Under the pieces are notes generated by a model that made no database searches, was not told the origin of the DNA, and saw only the letters and a program-made list of their open reading frames with translations. Below, in pieces: positions 46,781 through 55,952 of a stretch of DNA of 64,000 nucleotides. The stretch is taken from contig NZ_CAKLPY010000001.1 in assembly GCF_923079645.1 (NCBI RefSeq), positions 310,001 to 374,000 on the forward strand, in the 5' to 3' direction. How positions within the stretch are numbered: position 1 is the first letter of the stretch; every line of letters starts with the position of its first letter. The position numbers were made by a program, and so were the translations under genes. This DNA is from Emticicia aquatica (lineage in GTDB: Bacteria; Bacteroidota; Bacteroidia; Cytophagales; Spirosomataceae).

Positions 46781-47491
46781 TTAGAATTTATATGAAAATG
46801 CAATCATTGGCAAAAGTACTTTTGTCCGAAATCTATCGTTTTCAAAAGTTAGTTTTTTATCTGTTGAATATTCAACAAATTGAAAACTTAAACCAGCTCT
46901 CAAACCAATCTTATCATTAACCCAATATCGTGCATAAAGTTCTGAATTAAGGCTGCCCAAATCGTTATCACTCACCAAAAGCAAGTTAAATGTGGTTGGT
47001 TTTGCAGATTGTGAACTTTTATGAAGGCTTTTCGATTCGCTTGCATAGAATGTTCCATTTTGTTTGCTGCCAAAACTCAAGCCGATGGCGTCAATGTTGA
47101 AGCCAATTTCAAATTTATTGCTAAAACTATACTGTAAATGAATTGGAATATTGAGATAACCAACACCAATTTTAGCAATTTTAAGCGTATCAAAATTGCT
47201 AAAAATATTTTCGGTAAAAAGAACTTGTGGCCCTTTTTGACCTGATGTAAGTGATGCTGGAGCGGTAATTAAATCCATGTTTTTTCCTGAAAAATAAGTA
47301 AATCTAATTCCAGAACCGACTTTGAATTTGCCAGTTTTGCCAATTCCCAAAAGATATTGATAAGAAAATGCAGGTGAAAAACCGTTTCCTGCAGCAATTG
47401 AAAAGTCTAAAACTCGTTGATTTTTACTCTGAGAAAAAGCAAATTGACCAATAATTAGAGAAATAAATAATAAAAATGAGGTTTTTTTCAT
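46781..47491 (-). CDS. Outer-membrane beta-barrel protein
   Basis: A 236-residue protein with a signal peptide (1-20, 'LIIGQFAFSQ') and amphipathic strands ending in aromatic residues to the C-terminal '...PMIAFSYKF', the usual terminal phenylalanine for outer-membrane barrel insertion. 'YLNIPIHLQYSFSNKFEIGF' and 'YARYWVNDKIGLRAGLSFQ' are strand pairs of the porin/OmpW-like type. Ligand unknown. In operon with the YceI gene. Confidence 0.82.
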   Translation of the reverse strand: MKKTSFLLFISLIIGQFAFSQSKNQRVLDFSIAAGNGFSPAFSYQYLLGIGKTGKFKVGSGIRFTYFSGKNMDLITAPASLTSGQKGPQVLFTENIFSNFDTLKIAKIGVGYLNIPIHLQYSFSNKFEIGFNIDAIGLSFGSKQNGTFYASESKSLHKSSQSAKPTTFNLLLVSDNDLGSLNSELYARYWVNDKIGLRAGLSFQFVEYSTDKKLTFENDRFRTKVLLPMIAFSYKF

Positions 47492-47513
47492 GTGTTTAGT
47501 AAAAATGTTAAAT

Positions 47514-47978
47514 CTATTTTAATGAAGCACTACCAAATAAAACCGAAAATGACCGACACCAAATAATAACGGTTGTTTGTTTTTTCAAATCGACATTTGC
47601 TGGAATCGGTAACATATAATTACCACTTGTATTTGCTTTATCTGTGATTTGAATAAAATTTGTGAGGACTTTATCTTCGGCCATATAGATTCGTAAATCA
47701 GGGCCTGAATCGGTTTTGAAATTTTCAAAAACAAGACTTCGATTGAGATTTTTATCTTCGTAAATCTTTACAGTTCCAGAAGTTGCATGCACTCCTGAAA
47801 CGAATGTTCCTTGCAAAATCAATGTCTGATTTTGTAAGTCAGTTTCGTTAATGTTAGTCGAATTTGGAGTTGAAGAATTTGAGTTGTCCGCTATTGCTGT
47901 TGAAGACTTGATCGGCCCATTTTCACACGCCGATAAACTCAAAAGTAATATTGAAAGAGACACAAATATTTTAATCAT
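47514..47978 (-). CDS. DM13-domain lipoprotein
   Basis: A 154-residue lipoprotein with lipobox LSAC (Cys18) followed by a Ser/Asn/Thr-rich linker and a DM13 domain from about residue 54 ('LQGTFVSGVHATSGTVKIYE'), including 'DSGPDLRIYMAEDK' and a single conserved cysteine in 'TVIIWCRSFSVLFGSA'. DM13 domains are proposed to act in electron transfer with this cysteine. It starts the operon DM13 - barrel - YceI - DinB. Confidence 0.88.
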   Translation of the reverse strand: MIKIFVSLSILLLSLSACENGPIKSSTAIADNSNSSTPNSTNINETDLQNQTLILQGTFVSGVHATSGTVKIYEDKNLNRSLVFENFKTDSGPDLRIYMAEDKVLTNFIQITDKANTSGNYMLPIPANVDLKKQTTVIIWCRSFSVLFGSASLK

Positions 47979-48087
47979 ACTTTCTTATTTTGATGATACA
48001 AATGTAGAAAGTACTTGAAAAAGTAAATGTCGGCTAAATGACCAAATGGAAGAGGAAGTTATTAAGTACTTGATAGTGAGTTGTTTA

Positions 48088-48765
48088 TTAGGTTAGTAAG
48101 GTCATGTTTTTGATAATGATTTCGGAGCGAGAATAATCTAATGCACCTTTTTCTTTTAAGTCATTGAAAAGTGCTGTGACAGTCTGGCGAGTGCTACAAA
48201 TCAGACTGGCAATATCTTGATGAGTGAGATAATTTTTTAGAATAATTTCATTGTTATTATTTGAACCTTCTTTTGTTGCCCAGTCTTTCAAAAAACTAAT
48301 TAATCTTGAACGCACATCTTTGAAAACTAAATTTGCGTATCGGTTTTCGAGGCGTTTGAGGCGAAAACCCATCCATTTGGTATATCGAAGAGCAAGAGCA
48401 GGGTTTCGCTCAATAACTTTTTCAAAATCATCAAGACGAAAACTACAACAAGTGATATAATCTGACATCGCCACTGCATATTCATCGAGCGTTTCATCGG
48501 TGAGTGTAAATTGTCCAAATAAATCGCCTTCTTGGAGAATATCTTTAACTATTTCATTGCCTTTGGCATCAATTTCAACAATTTTAATTGTTCCTCTTTT
48601 TAAGGTATAAACTCGACTTGATTCGTCGTGAGAAAAATAGATGATTTCTCCTTTTTTAGCAGTTTTGAAATTTGTAATTAAGCAAATTTCTTTTAGCTCA
48701 GCCGAACTCAAAACATTCATCAATTTATGATTATGAAGATGCCAATATTTAGTTTCGAGATTCAT
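48088..48765 (-). CDS. Crp/Fnr-family transcriptional regulator
   Basis: A 225-residue protein from the ATG at 48765; a longer reading frame adds 50 hydrophobic residues and overlaps menC. The N-terminal cyclic-nucleotide-binding-type beta-roll ('LKEICLITNFKTAKKGEIIY', 'SSRVYTLKRGTIKIVEID', 'LQEGDLFGQFTLTDE') is followed by a dimer helix and a winged helix ('LTHQDIASLICSTRQTVTALFNDLKEKGALDY'). The Cys-rich Fnr cluster motif is absent. Ligand unknown. The downstream DM13 operon runs the same way. Confidence 0.92.
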   Translation of the reverse strand: MNLETKYWHLHNHKLMNVLSSAELKEICLITNFKTAKKGEIIYFSHDESSRVYTLKRGTIKIVEIDAKGNEIVKDILQEGDLFGQFTLTDETLDEYAVAMSDYITCCSFRLDDFEKVIERNPALALRYTKWMGFRLKRLENRYANLVFKDVRSRLISFLKDWATKEGSNNNNEIILKNYLTHQDIASLICSTRQTVTALFNDLKEKGALDYSRSEIIIKNMTLLT

Positions 48766-48887
48766 GTTTGTGAATATGGTTAGCAAAAAAATGTTACATA
48801 AAAAATGAAAAATAGATGAGAGAGTTTTACAAACTAATGTTAATGTAATTTTTGCTGTTTTGAGTAAAATTACATAAATGTAGATAA

Positions 48888-49976
48888 TTATTGAGGAATT
48901 AAACTTAAATCCCAACCTCTTTGTAGTTGATAATGTAACTTTCCATCTTTCACAACCAACGGACTTTCAATATTATTGTGGTACAAAGCACCAGTTCCAA
49001 GTCCTTGAGGAAGTGTGTTTTTGTATTCGGCAGAAAACTGAGCAATGGCATTGAGACCAATGTTTGATTCGAGTGCAGAAGTAAGCCACCAACCAATATG
49101 TAATCGAGAAGCAATTTCAATCCATTCACGGCAATGTTGTAATCCACCTAGCAAAGTTGGTTTCAAAATAATATAAGCAGGCTTGATTTTTTTGAGCAAT
49201 TGCATTTTCTGAACATAATCGGTCACTCCAATCAATTCTTCGTCTAACGCAATCGGAATTGGTGGATTTTGACACAAAGAAATCATAGCCTCGGTTTGGT
49301 GTTGTCTAATGGGTTGTTCGATGCTATGAATTTGATAGTCAGCTAGTTGTAATAACTTTTCATGGGCATTTTCGGGCAGAAAAGCACCATTTGCATCGAC
49401 TCGGAGTGTAATTTTTTCAGAAGAAAATTGTTGACGAATATCGGCTAAAATCCCTAATTCTTCTTCAAAATTTATCGCACCGACTTTCATTTTGATTGTA
49501 TCAAAGCCTGCAGCAAGTTTTTCGTTGACTTGAGCCGCCATAAACTCTTTATTTCCCATCCAAACCAAGCCATTAATGCTAATTGCTTTTCTAGCTTTAA
49601 CAAAATCATTATCGAAAATGATTCTTTTTCCACAATGCATGATGTCGAGAAGAGCCGTTTCGAAGCCAAATTTGATTGAAGGCAGTCTATCATCAATGAG
49701 TTGAGAAAGAATAATATTAATGTTCCACTCGAAGACTTCTAAATCTAAACTATTAAAACTATCGCAGATATCTTGTAAAATTGTGTCAAAATTGGGCAAA
49801 TCATCAATACTTAGGTCTTTCAATGGAGCGGCCTCACCTAACCCAAAAATTGAAGGGTTTTCAGAATCGAAGATTTTTATGAAAAAAGTATCTTTCTCGG
49901 TATAAACTCCACGTGAAGTTCCTGCTTCAAACCTGAACTTTAATGTATGCTTAGACCATTTGACTTTCAGACCCAT
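48888..49976 (-). CDS. menC: o-Succinylbenzoate synthase-like enolase-superfamily enzyme
   Basis: A 362-residue enolase-superfamily protein. The catalytic lysine pair is in 'DTIKMKVGA' (KxK), metal ligands in 'LRVDANGAF' (Asp), 'HSIEQPI' (Glu) and 'IALDEELIG' (Asp), and the last 'SALESNIGLNAIAQF' and 'LPQGLGTGALY' sequences are those of MenC as I recall them in Bacteroidota. MenC makes the aromatic ring of menaquinone. No other men gene is in the window, and a dipeptide epimerase is the main alternative. Confidence 0.82.
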   Translation of the reverse strand: MGLKVKWSKHTLKFRFEAGTSRGVYTEKDTFFIKIFDSENPSIFGLGEAAPLKDLSIDDLPNFDTILQDICDSFNSLDLEVFEWNINIILSQLIDDRLPSIKFGFETALLDIMHCGKRIIFDNDFVKARKAISINGLVWMGNKEFMAAQVNEKLAAGFDTIKMKVGAINFEEELGILADIRQQFSSEKITLRVDANGAFLPENAHEKLLQLADYQIHSIEQPIRQHQTEAMISLCQNPPIPIALDEELIGVTDYVQKMQLLKKIKPAYIILKPTLLGGLQHCREWIEIASRLHIGWWLTSALESNIGLNAIAQFSAEYKNTLPQGLGTGALYHNNIESPLVVKDGKLHYQLQRGWDLSLIPQ

Positions 49977-50100
49977 TGAAAATTGCTTAATTTTGGCAAA
50001 AGTACAGAAACTTTTGTTTTTTATGACACAAATAGATGATTTATATGATTTCAGGGCTTTTTACTGAAAATACAAAGGTCAATATACAAAATTAAACCAA

Positions 50101-51147
50101 ATGAAGTTTGTTTTTTTTACGCTAAAAGTGATTTTATATCCTTTAATGCTATTGATAAATATTATTATATATAGTAGAAATTGGCTATATGATAACGGAT
50201 TTTTTAAATCCGTTCGGACAAATATTTTTACAATTAATGTTGGAAATCTTAATTTAGGTGGAACTGGCAAAACTCCGCATGTAGAATATTTAGTGCGTTT
50301 ACTGCTTGATAAACAGCCAGTTAGTATTTTGAGTAGGGGCTATAAACGTAAAACAAAGGGATTTATTTTGGCCGATGAAAACGCAACAGCAGAGAGCATT
50401 GGAGATGAACCGATGCAGTATTTCTCGAAATTTAATGGTAAAGTAAACGTAGTAGTTTGTGAAGATAGGGTGGCAGGCGTAAATAAAATTGAGTCATTAA
50501 CGAATAGTAATCAAGTAGTTATTCTTGATGATGCTTTTCAACATCGGAAAATTGCTCCGCACCTAAATTTATTGCTTTGTGATTATAATAGACCTTTTTA
50601 TGAAGATTTTTTGGTGCCAATCGGACGCCTGCGTGATGTAAGAACCAGTGCCAAAAGAGCAGATGCCGTAATCGTAACTAAATGTCCGAACGAGATTTCT
50701 AGTCAAAATTATAAACAAATTAAATCAGGTATCAGTAAATATATTTTAAGTGAAACGCCAATCTTTTTTTCAAGAATTCTGTATAAACCTATACGTGGAT
50801 ATTCTGAGAAAAGTGTCTTTAATCCTATAAATAGTACTTCAATAATAACGGGTATTGCTAAGCCAGAGATTTTTGTTGATTATATTTTGAGCCAAAACAT
50901 CGAAGTAAAAAAAGTACATAACTTTGCTGACCATTATGCTTTTTCAAGAAAAGACATTGACAAAATTATTGTAGAAAATACTTATTCAGACATAATTACA
51001 CAAATGATTACAACCGAAAAAGACATGGTAAAACTCAAGCCTTTATTGTCTGAAAAGGAGTTAAACCTATTTTTTTATGTTCCAATTGAAATAGAAATTG
51101 AAGATAAAAAAGTTTTTGACGACTTTATTTTAGGGAAATTGAAATAA
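50101..51147 (+). CDS. lpxK: Tetraacyldisaccharide 4'-kinase
   Basis: A 348-residue inner-membrane kinase that phosphorylates lipid A precursor. N-terminal membrane segment (about 10-25), P-loop 'VGNLNLGGTGKTPHVEYLVR' (about 45-64), then 'ILSRGYKRKTKG', 'VVILDDAFQHRKI' (Walker B-like), and 'PIGRLRDVRTSAKRADAVIVT'. One of several lipid A genes in this region but on the opposite strand and separated from lpxD-lpxC/fabZ-lpxA. queG follows 42 bases later. Confidence 0.96.
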   Translation: MKFVFFTLKVILYPLMLLINIIIYSRNWLYDNGFFKSVRTNIFTINVGNLNLGGTGKTPHVEYLVRLLLDKQPVSILSRGYKRKTKGFILADENATAESIGDEPMQYFSKFNGKVNVVVCEDRVAGVNKIESLTNSNQVVILDDAFQHRKIAPHLNLLLCDYNRPFYEDFLVPIGRLRDVRTSAKRADAVIVTKCPNEISSQNYKQIKSGISKYILSETPIFFSRILYKPIRGYSEKSVFNPINSTSIITGIAKPEIFVDYILSQNIEVKKVHNFADHYAFSRKDIDKIIVENTYSDIITQMITTEKDMVKLKPLLSEKELNLFFYVPIEIEIEDKKVFDDFILGKLK

Positions 51148-51189
51148 TTTTTTCCTTTTCAAAATGCTAATATCTAGTACACTTACTTC

Positions 51190-52125
51190 ATGCAAAACGC
51201 TCTTCACCAAAAATATTCCCAAATAATCAAAGCTAAAGCCACCGACTTGGGTTTTGATGCTTGTGGTATTTCTAAAGCAGATTTTTTGGAAGAAGAAGCT
51301 CCTCGTTTGGAAGCGTGGCTCAACCAAAATTATCATGGAAAAATGAGTTATATGGCTAATCATTTTGATAAAAGACTTGACCCAAGAAAATTAGTCGATG
51401 GAGCAAAATCAGTTATTACTGTTATTTTAAACTATTTTCCAGAGCAACAACTTCCAACAAACGATGATAATTACAAACTTTCAAAATATGCATACGGCAC
51501 TGATTATCACTTTGTGTTGAAAGATAAATTGAAGGATTTGATGGCGTATATTTCGGAAGAAATAGGTGAGGTCAATGGACGAATCTTTGTAGACTCAGCT
51601 CCCGTAATGGACAAAGTTTGGGCAAAAAAAAGTGGCATTGGTTGGGTCGGGAAACACACAAACCTGATTACAAGAGAAATTGGAAGCTTCTTTTTTATTG
51701 GTGAAATTATCTGTGATTTAGTTCTCCAACCTGACGGAGCAATTAAAGATTATTGTGGAACTTGTACTCGTTGTGTTGATGCTTGTCCGACGGATGCAAT
51801 TACTGAACCTTACGTGGTTGATGGCTCAAAATGTATCAGTTATTTTACAATTGAGTTGAAAGAAGCTATATCAGAAGATGTAAAAGGAAAATTTGAAAAC
51901 TGGATTTTTGGATGTGATATTTGCCAAGACGTTTGCCCATGGAATCGTTTTTCTAAACCTCATTCTACTCCAGAATTTACTCAAAATACTGATTTACAGC
52001 AGTTTACTAAAAATGATTGGGAAGAGATTACAGAAGAGATTTTTCAAGAGATATTCAAACGAAGTGCTGTAAAACGGACGAAATTAGAAGGATTAAGGAG
52101 GAATATTGCGTTTGTGAAGAACTGA
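51190..52125 (+). CDS. queG: Epoxyqueuosine reductase
   Basis: A 311-residue cobalamin- and iron-sulphur-dependent enzyme that completes queuosine in tRNA. Two [4Fe-4S] motifs are visible: '[16 protein letters not shown]' and '[13 protein letters not shown]' (the second motif's CxxCxxxCP). 'VSIPKANG'-like features are absent, but '[22 protein letters not shown]' and 'SDYHFVLK'-type substrate region are conserved. Length is somewhat shorter than the E. coli enzyme, as common in Bacteroidota. Confidence 0.95.
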   Translation: MQNALHQKYSQIIKAKATDLGFDACGISKADFLEEEAPRLEAWLNQNYHGKMSYMANHFDKRLDPRKLVDGAKSVITVILNYFPEQQLPTNDDNYKLSKYAYGTDYHFVLKDKLKDLMAYISEEIGEVNGRIFVDSAPVMDKVWAKKSGIGWVGKHTNLITREIGSFFFIGEIICDLVLQPDGAIKDYCGTCTRCVDACPTDAITEPYVVDGSKCISYFTIELKEAISEDVKGKFENWIFGCDICQDVCPWNRFSKPHSTPEFTQNTDLQQFTKNDWEEITEEIFQEIFKRSAVKRTKLEGLRRNIAFVKN

Positions 52126-52181
52126 AATTAAACAAATCTAAAAAGATAAATTAAGGCAATTCATCGAAATCATCAAAATCA

Positions 52182-52922
52182 ATGGCAAAAGATAATTTTT
52201 CTAATCAAGCAAGTACTTATGCAAAGTTTCGCCCGACGTACCCAAAAGAAGTTTTTGAATACTTAAAAGAAGTTGTAAAAAATAAAAATTGTGCATGGGA
52301 TTGTGCTACTGGAAATGGACAAATGGCGAGAGAATTGGCTCTTTTTTTTGAAAATGTTTGTGCAACTGATATTAGTCAAAAGCAATTGGAAAATGCTTTT
52401 TTGGTCAAAAATATTGAATATTCACTAGCAAAAGCAGAATCTACTTTTTTTAAAGATAATACCTTTGATTTGATAACTGTTGCCCAAGCCATTCATTGGT
52501 TTGATTTTGAAAAATTTTATTCTGAAGCAAAACGAGTGGCTAAAAATGGAGCAATTTTGTTTGTGATTGGTTATTCAATGCCACGATTTGAAGGTAAAAT
52601 TGATGAAATTTTACAAGATTTTTACTGGAATGTTACAGGCCCTTACTGGGATGCCGAGCGAAAACACCTCGATAATCAACTAGAGAGTATTCCTTTCCCA
52701 TTCAGACAAGTTCCTTGTCCAATTTTCAAAAATGAATACCGCTGGACGCTCGAAATGGCAGAAGGTTATTTCAATTCATGGTCTTCAGTGCAGCATTATA
52801 TTAAAAAACATAGCGAAAATCCAGTAAATTCAGTAATAAATGAACTTAAAAGCTTTTGGAAAGATAATGAAAAAGTTAGTTTTCCATTATTTACTAAGGT
52901 TGGAATTATTGAAAAAGATTGA
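52182..52922 (+). CDS. Class I SAM-dependent methyltransferase
   Basis: A 246-residue Methyltransf_11-type enzyme. Motif I 'NCAWDCATGNGQMARELA' (about 36-53), then 'VCATDISQKQLENAF', 'FDLITVAQAIHWFDFEKFYSEAKRVAKNGAILFV' with the post-II/III strands. It resembles YafE/UbiE-like methyltransferases with the 'QAIHWFD' motif. The substrate is unknown. It follows queG on the same strand with a gap of about 56 bases. Confidence 0.9.
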   Translation: MAKDNFSNQASTYAKFRPTYPKEVFEYLKEVVKNKNCAWDCATGNGQMARELALFFENVCATDISQKQLENAFLVKNIEYSLAKAESTFFKDNTFDLITVAQAIHWFDFEKFYSEAKRVAKNGAILFVIGYSMPRFEGKIDEILQDFYWNVTGPYWDAERKHLDNQLESIPFPFRQVPCPIFKNEYRWTLEMAEGYFNSWSSVQHYIKKHSENPVNSVINELKSFWKDNEKVSFPLFTKVGIIEKD

Positions 52923-52940
52923 TTTTTTGGAAAATATCAA

Positions 52941-53558
52941 TTATTTAAAATCCCGAATATCGATAATATTCTTACAAAAAGAATATTCCGCTGGCTGATT
53001 AGAACAGATAATAAGTAGCCGATTAGTCGTATGTTTTTTGATGTGTTCTAAATACCAAGCTAAACCTTGAGCATCGAGGTTTGAGGTTGGTTCGTCGAGT
53101 AGAATAATTGGAGCTTCAGAATAAAATGCCAAACCTAATTTGAGTCGTTGTTTCATTCCTGAAGAAAAATTCTTAATTGTTTTTTCTTTATGAGAAGTAA
53201 GTTGAAGCAAATCAATGAGTTGATTTGGTGTAAGATTATCTTTAAAACGTTTGAATTTCTGATGAAACTCTACTGATTCAAATAATGTAAATTCTTCTAC
53301 TAACTCAAGATAAGGTGCAGCAATGACTATTTTTTTATAAATATCGTCAATTTCAACTATTTCATTATTAAATAAGTAAGTAACTTTCCCTTCTGAATGG
53401 GGCATTGTACCCATCAAAACTTGCAAAAGAGTCGATTTTCCGCTGCCATTTGGACCAACGAAAGTGTAACTATTTCCTGCGTCAAATCTTAGATTGACAT
53501 TTCGGAAAATCCATTCTTTGCGAAACTTCTTACCTAAATTTTCTAGTTGAATTACCAT
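52941..53558 (-). CDS. ABC transporter ATP-binding protein (orphan)
   Basis: A 205-residue ATPase with Walker A 'GPNGSGKST' at 35-43, the signature 'NFSSGMKQRLKLGLAF', Walker B 'PIILLDEPTSNLD' and switch region. The small size and 'SSGMKQR' resemble CcmA/heme-exporter type or simple exporter ATPases. No permease gene is next to it in the window. The start is 12 bases after the lpxA stop, so it is at the end of the lipid A operon. Confidence 0.93.
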   Translation of the reverse strand: MVIQLENLGKKFRKEWIFRNVNLRFDAGNSYTFVGPNGSGKSTLLQVLMGTMPHSEGKVTYLFNNEIVEIDDIYKKIVIAAPYLELVEEFTLFESVEFHQKFKRFKDNLTPNQLIDLLQLTSHKEKTIKNFSSGMKQRLKLGLAFYSEAPIILLDEPTSNLDAQGLAWYLEHIKKHTTNRLLIICSNQPAEYSFCKNIIDIRDFK

Positions 53559-53570
53559 TCGTCATCGTTA

Positions 53571-54365
53571 CTATTCTTCCGAAACCTTTTTGACTGGACT
53601 TTTGATAATTCCACGCTCAGAATTTGAAATAAAATTCAAAATTTCATCTCTTTCAGGCGTTGCTGGAAATTCTAATTCAACCTGTGTAATTGCATCAGTA
53701 TTATTTAGGCCACGAAGGTAAATATATCGATAAATAGCTTGAATTTCTGCAATTTTTTCGTCAGAATTACCTCTTCTACGCAATCCAACAGAGTTGATAC
53801 CAGCATAAGAAAGTGGTTCACGAGCAGCTTTAATGTAAGGAGGAACGTCTTTTCTAATTTGAGAACAACCTCCGATATAAGTATGTTTCCCGATTTTTAC
53901 AAATTGTTGAACTGCAGACATCCCGCCAATATTTGCGTAATCTCCAACTGTAATATGGCCAGCTAATTGCACAGCATTTGCCAAAATTACATTATTTCCA
54001 AGAATACAATCATGTGCAATATGTGCATAAGCCATGATAAGGCAATTTGAGCCAATTTCGGTACGGTGTTTATCAATTGTACCTCGATTGACAGTTACAC
54101 ATTCACGAATAGTTGTATTATCGCCAATAATTGTAACAGTATTTTCACCTTTAAACTTTAAATCTTGTGGAACGGCTGAAATAACAGCACCTGGAAAGAT
54201 TTTACAATTTTTTCCAATTCTAGCACCTTCCATAATGATAGCGTGTGAACCTATCCAAGTACCTTCGCCAATTTCTACGTCTTTATGGATTACTGCAAAT
54301 GGCTCAATTACTACATTTTGTGCAACTTTTGCGTCGGGGTGTATGTAAGCTAGCGGTTGATTCAT
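53571..54365 (-). CDS. lpxA: UDP-N-acetylglucosamine O-acyltransferase
   Basis: A 264-residue left-handed beta-helix acyltransferase that starts lipid A synthesis. Hexapeptide repeats run through residues 1-190 ('IHPDAKVAQNVVIEPFAVIHKD', 'GDNTTIRECVTVNRG'), with the catalytic histidine in 'IMAYAHIAHDCILGN'. The C-terminal helical domain begins near 195. Lies in the order lpxD - lpxC/fabZ - lpxA - ABC ATPase. Confidence 0.97.
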   Translation of the reverse strand: MNQPLAYIHPDAKVAQNVVIEPFAVIHKDVEIGEGTWIGSHAIIMEGARIGKNCKIFPGAVISAVPQDLKFKGENTVTIIGDNTTIRECVTVNRGTIDKHRTEIGSNCLIMAYAHIAHDCILGNNVILANAVQLAGHITVGDYANIGGMSAVQQFVKIGKHTYIGGCSQIRKDVPPYIKAAREPLSYAGINSVGLRRRGNSDEKIAEIQAIYRYIYLRGLNNTDAITQVELEFPATPERDEILNFISNSERGIIKSPVKKVSEE

Positions 54366-54452
54366 TTTTCTTATTAAAAGCCGATGATTAGAATCAAAAC
54401 CAACAAAAGCGTTGCTTTGTTAATTTTTAATAAAAATCTTTTAGCTTAATGA

Positions 54453-55844
54453 TTATTTTGCTTTTTTAACTAATCTAGCGGTCATGTTAACATCACAAAC
54501 GAGATTCTTTCCAACCCAAGCTTCGCCGTGCATTTTGGCTACACCTAGTCTGATTGGAGCGAGAAGATTACATCTGATAATTAACGTATCACCGGGTAAA
54601 ACATTGCGATAGAATCTACAATTGTCGATTCCAACTAAATATGGCCAATAGGCTTCTGGGTCACCAGTTGAGGTAAGAACCAAAACACCACCTGTTTGTG
54701 CAATCGCCTCAATTTGTAACACTCCTGGCATGACAGGGTTGTCAGGGAAGTGACCTGTAAATTGTGGCTCATTCATTGTAATATTTTTAATACCAACAAC
54801 CGTTTGTCCATCGAGATACACAATCTTATCTACGAGAGCAAATGGATAACGGTGGGGTAGAAGTCGAGCAATTTCACTAACATTAAATACTGGAGGGGTA
54901 TTTGGGTCGTATTGCGGCGTACTTTTTGCCGCGTCAGTCATTTGTTTTTTTATTTTTTTCGCTAATGCTACATTTGGCGTATGACCAGGGCGAGCGGCCA
55001 AAATATGGGCTTTTAATGGGCGGCCAATCAATGCTAAATCTCCCATAACATCGAGCAGTTTATGTCGAGCAGGTTCATTCGCAAATCTTAGCGGCATATC
55101 ATTCAAAATGCCTGTTTTACCCACGTGAATTTTTTCTTTGTTGAGTAACTTTGCAAGATTTTCAACTTCTTCTTCTGAAATATCTCTATCAACTATTACT
55201 ACGGCATTATCAATATTTCCACCTTTGATTAGTCCAGCATTAAAAAGTGCTTCTAACTCATGTAAAAAAACGAAAGTACGACAAGAAGAAATTTCTTGTT
55301 TGTACAGATTAATATCATGTAATTGGGCGTGTTGGCTATGAAGTACAGAAGAATTATAGTCAACCATTACTGTTAGGCGGTAATCATTGAGTGGCAAAGC
55401 CGCTAATTCGATACTTTGGTCATCGTTACGAAAATGAATTGCTTCTTCGATTTCATAATAATTACGTAAAGCGTGTTGTTCTTCGATACCAGCTTCTTCA
55501 ATTAATTCTACAAATTGAATCGCACTGCCATCTGCAATCGGAATTTCGGGACCATCTAATTGTATCAAAACATTGTCGATTTGTAAACCAACCAATGCCG
55601 ATAAAATATGCTCAGTAGTATGTATTCTTACACCATCTTTTTCTAGAACTGTGCCTCTTGAAGTATCAACTACGTAGTCAACGTCAGCTTCAACAATAGG
55701 TTTTGCTGGTAAGTCGATTCTTTGGAATTTATATCCATGATTGATAGCAGCAGGTTGCAATAACATGGTTACTTTTTCGCCAGTATGCAAGCCTACGCCT
55801 GTAATAGAAACTAATTTTTTGAGGGTCTGTTGCTTAACGTTCAT
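54453..55844 (-). CDS. lpxC/fabZ: Bifunctional UDP-3-O-acyl-GlcNAc deacetylase / 3-hydroxyacyl-ACP dehydratase
   Basis: A 463-residue fusion. LpxC (about 1-305) has the zinc ligands H79 ('HTTEH'), H261 and D265 ('RHKLLDVMGDL') and the base glutamate region. FabZ (about 322-463) has 'LLPHRYPFALVDK', the catalytic H365 in 'FTGHFPDNPVMPG' and the acidic E379 in 'QIEAIAQTGG'. The fusion is usual in Bacteroidota and couples lipid A deacetylation to fatty acid synthesis. In operon between lpxD and lpxA. Confidence 0.97.
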   Translation of the reverse strand: MNVKQQTLKKLVSITGVGLHTGEKVTMLLQPAAINHGYKFQRIDLPAKPIVEADVDYVVDTSRGTVLEKDGVRIHTTEHILSALVGLQIDNVLIQLDGPEIPIADGSAIQFVELIEEAGIEEQHALRNYYEIEEAIHFRNDDQSIELAALPLNDYRLTVMVDYNSSVLHSQHAQLHDINLYKQEISSCRTFVFLHELEALFNAGLIKGGNIDNAVVIVDRDISEEEVENLAKLLNKEKIHVGKTGILNDMPLRFANEPARHKLLDVMGDLALIGRPLKAHILAARPGHTPNVALAKKIKKQMTDAAKSTPQYDPNTPPVFNVSEIARLLPHRYPFALVDKIVYLDGQTVVGIKNITMNEPQFTGHFPDNPVMPGVLQIEAIAQTGGVLVLTSTGDPEAYWPYLVGIDNCRFYRNVLPGDTLIIRCNLLAPIRLGVAKMHGEAWVGKNLVCDVNMTARLVKKAK

Positions 55845-55952
55845 TGTTAATGTTACTTTTTTTCTTAGGCAAATGTAATATGAATGACGGTTAACCGTCG
55901 GATTGAATAGCTATAATTATAATTCAATTATACAATCGAATTCATGAGTAAA

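Noticed and set aside
48766..48915. 50-residue hydrophobic N-terminal extension of the Crp-type regulator
   Set aside because: Overlaps the menC 3' end and is not part of any Crp family member; the ATG at 48765 gives a normal length.
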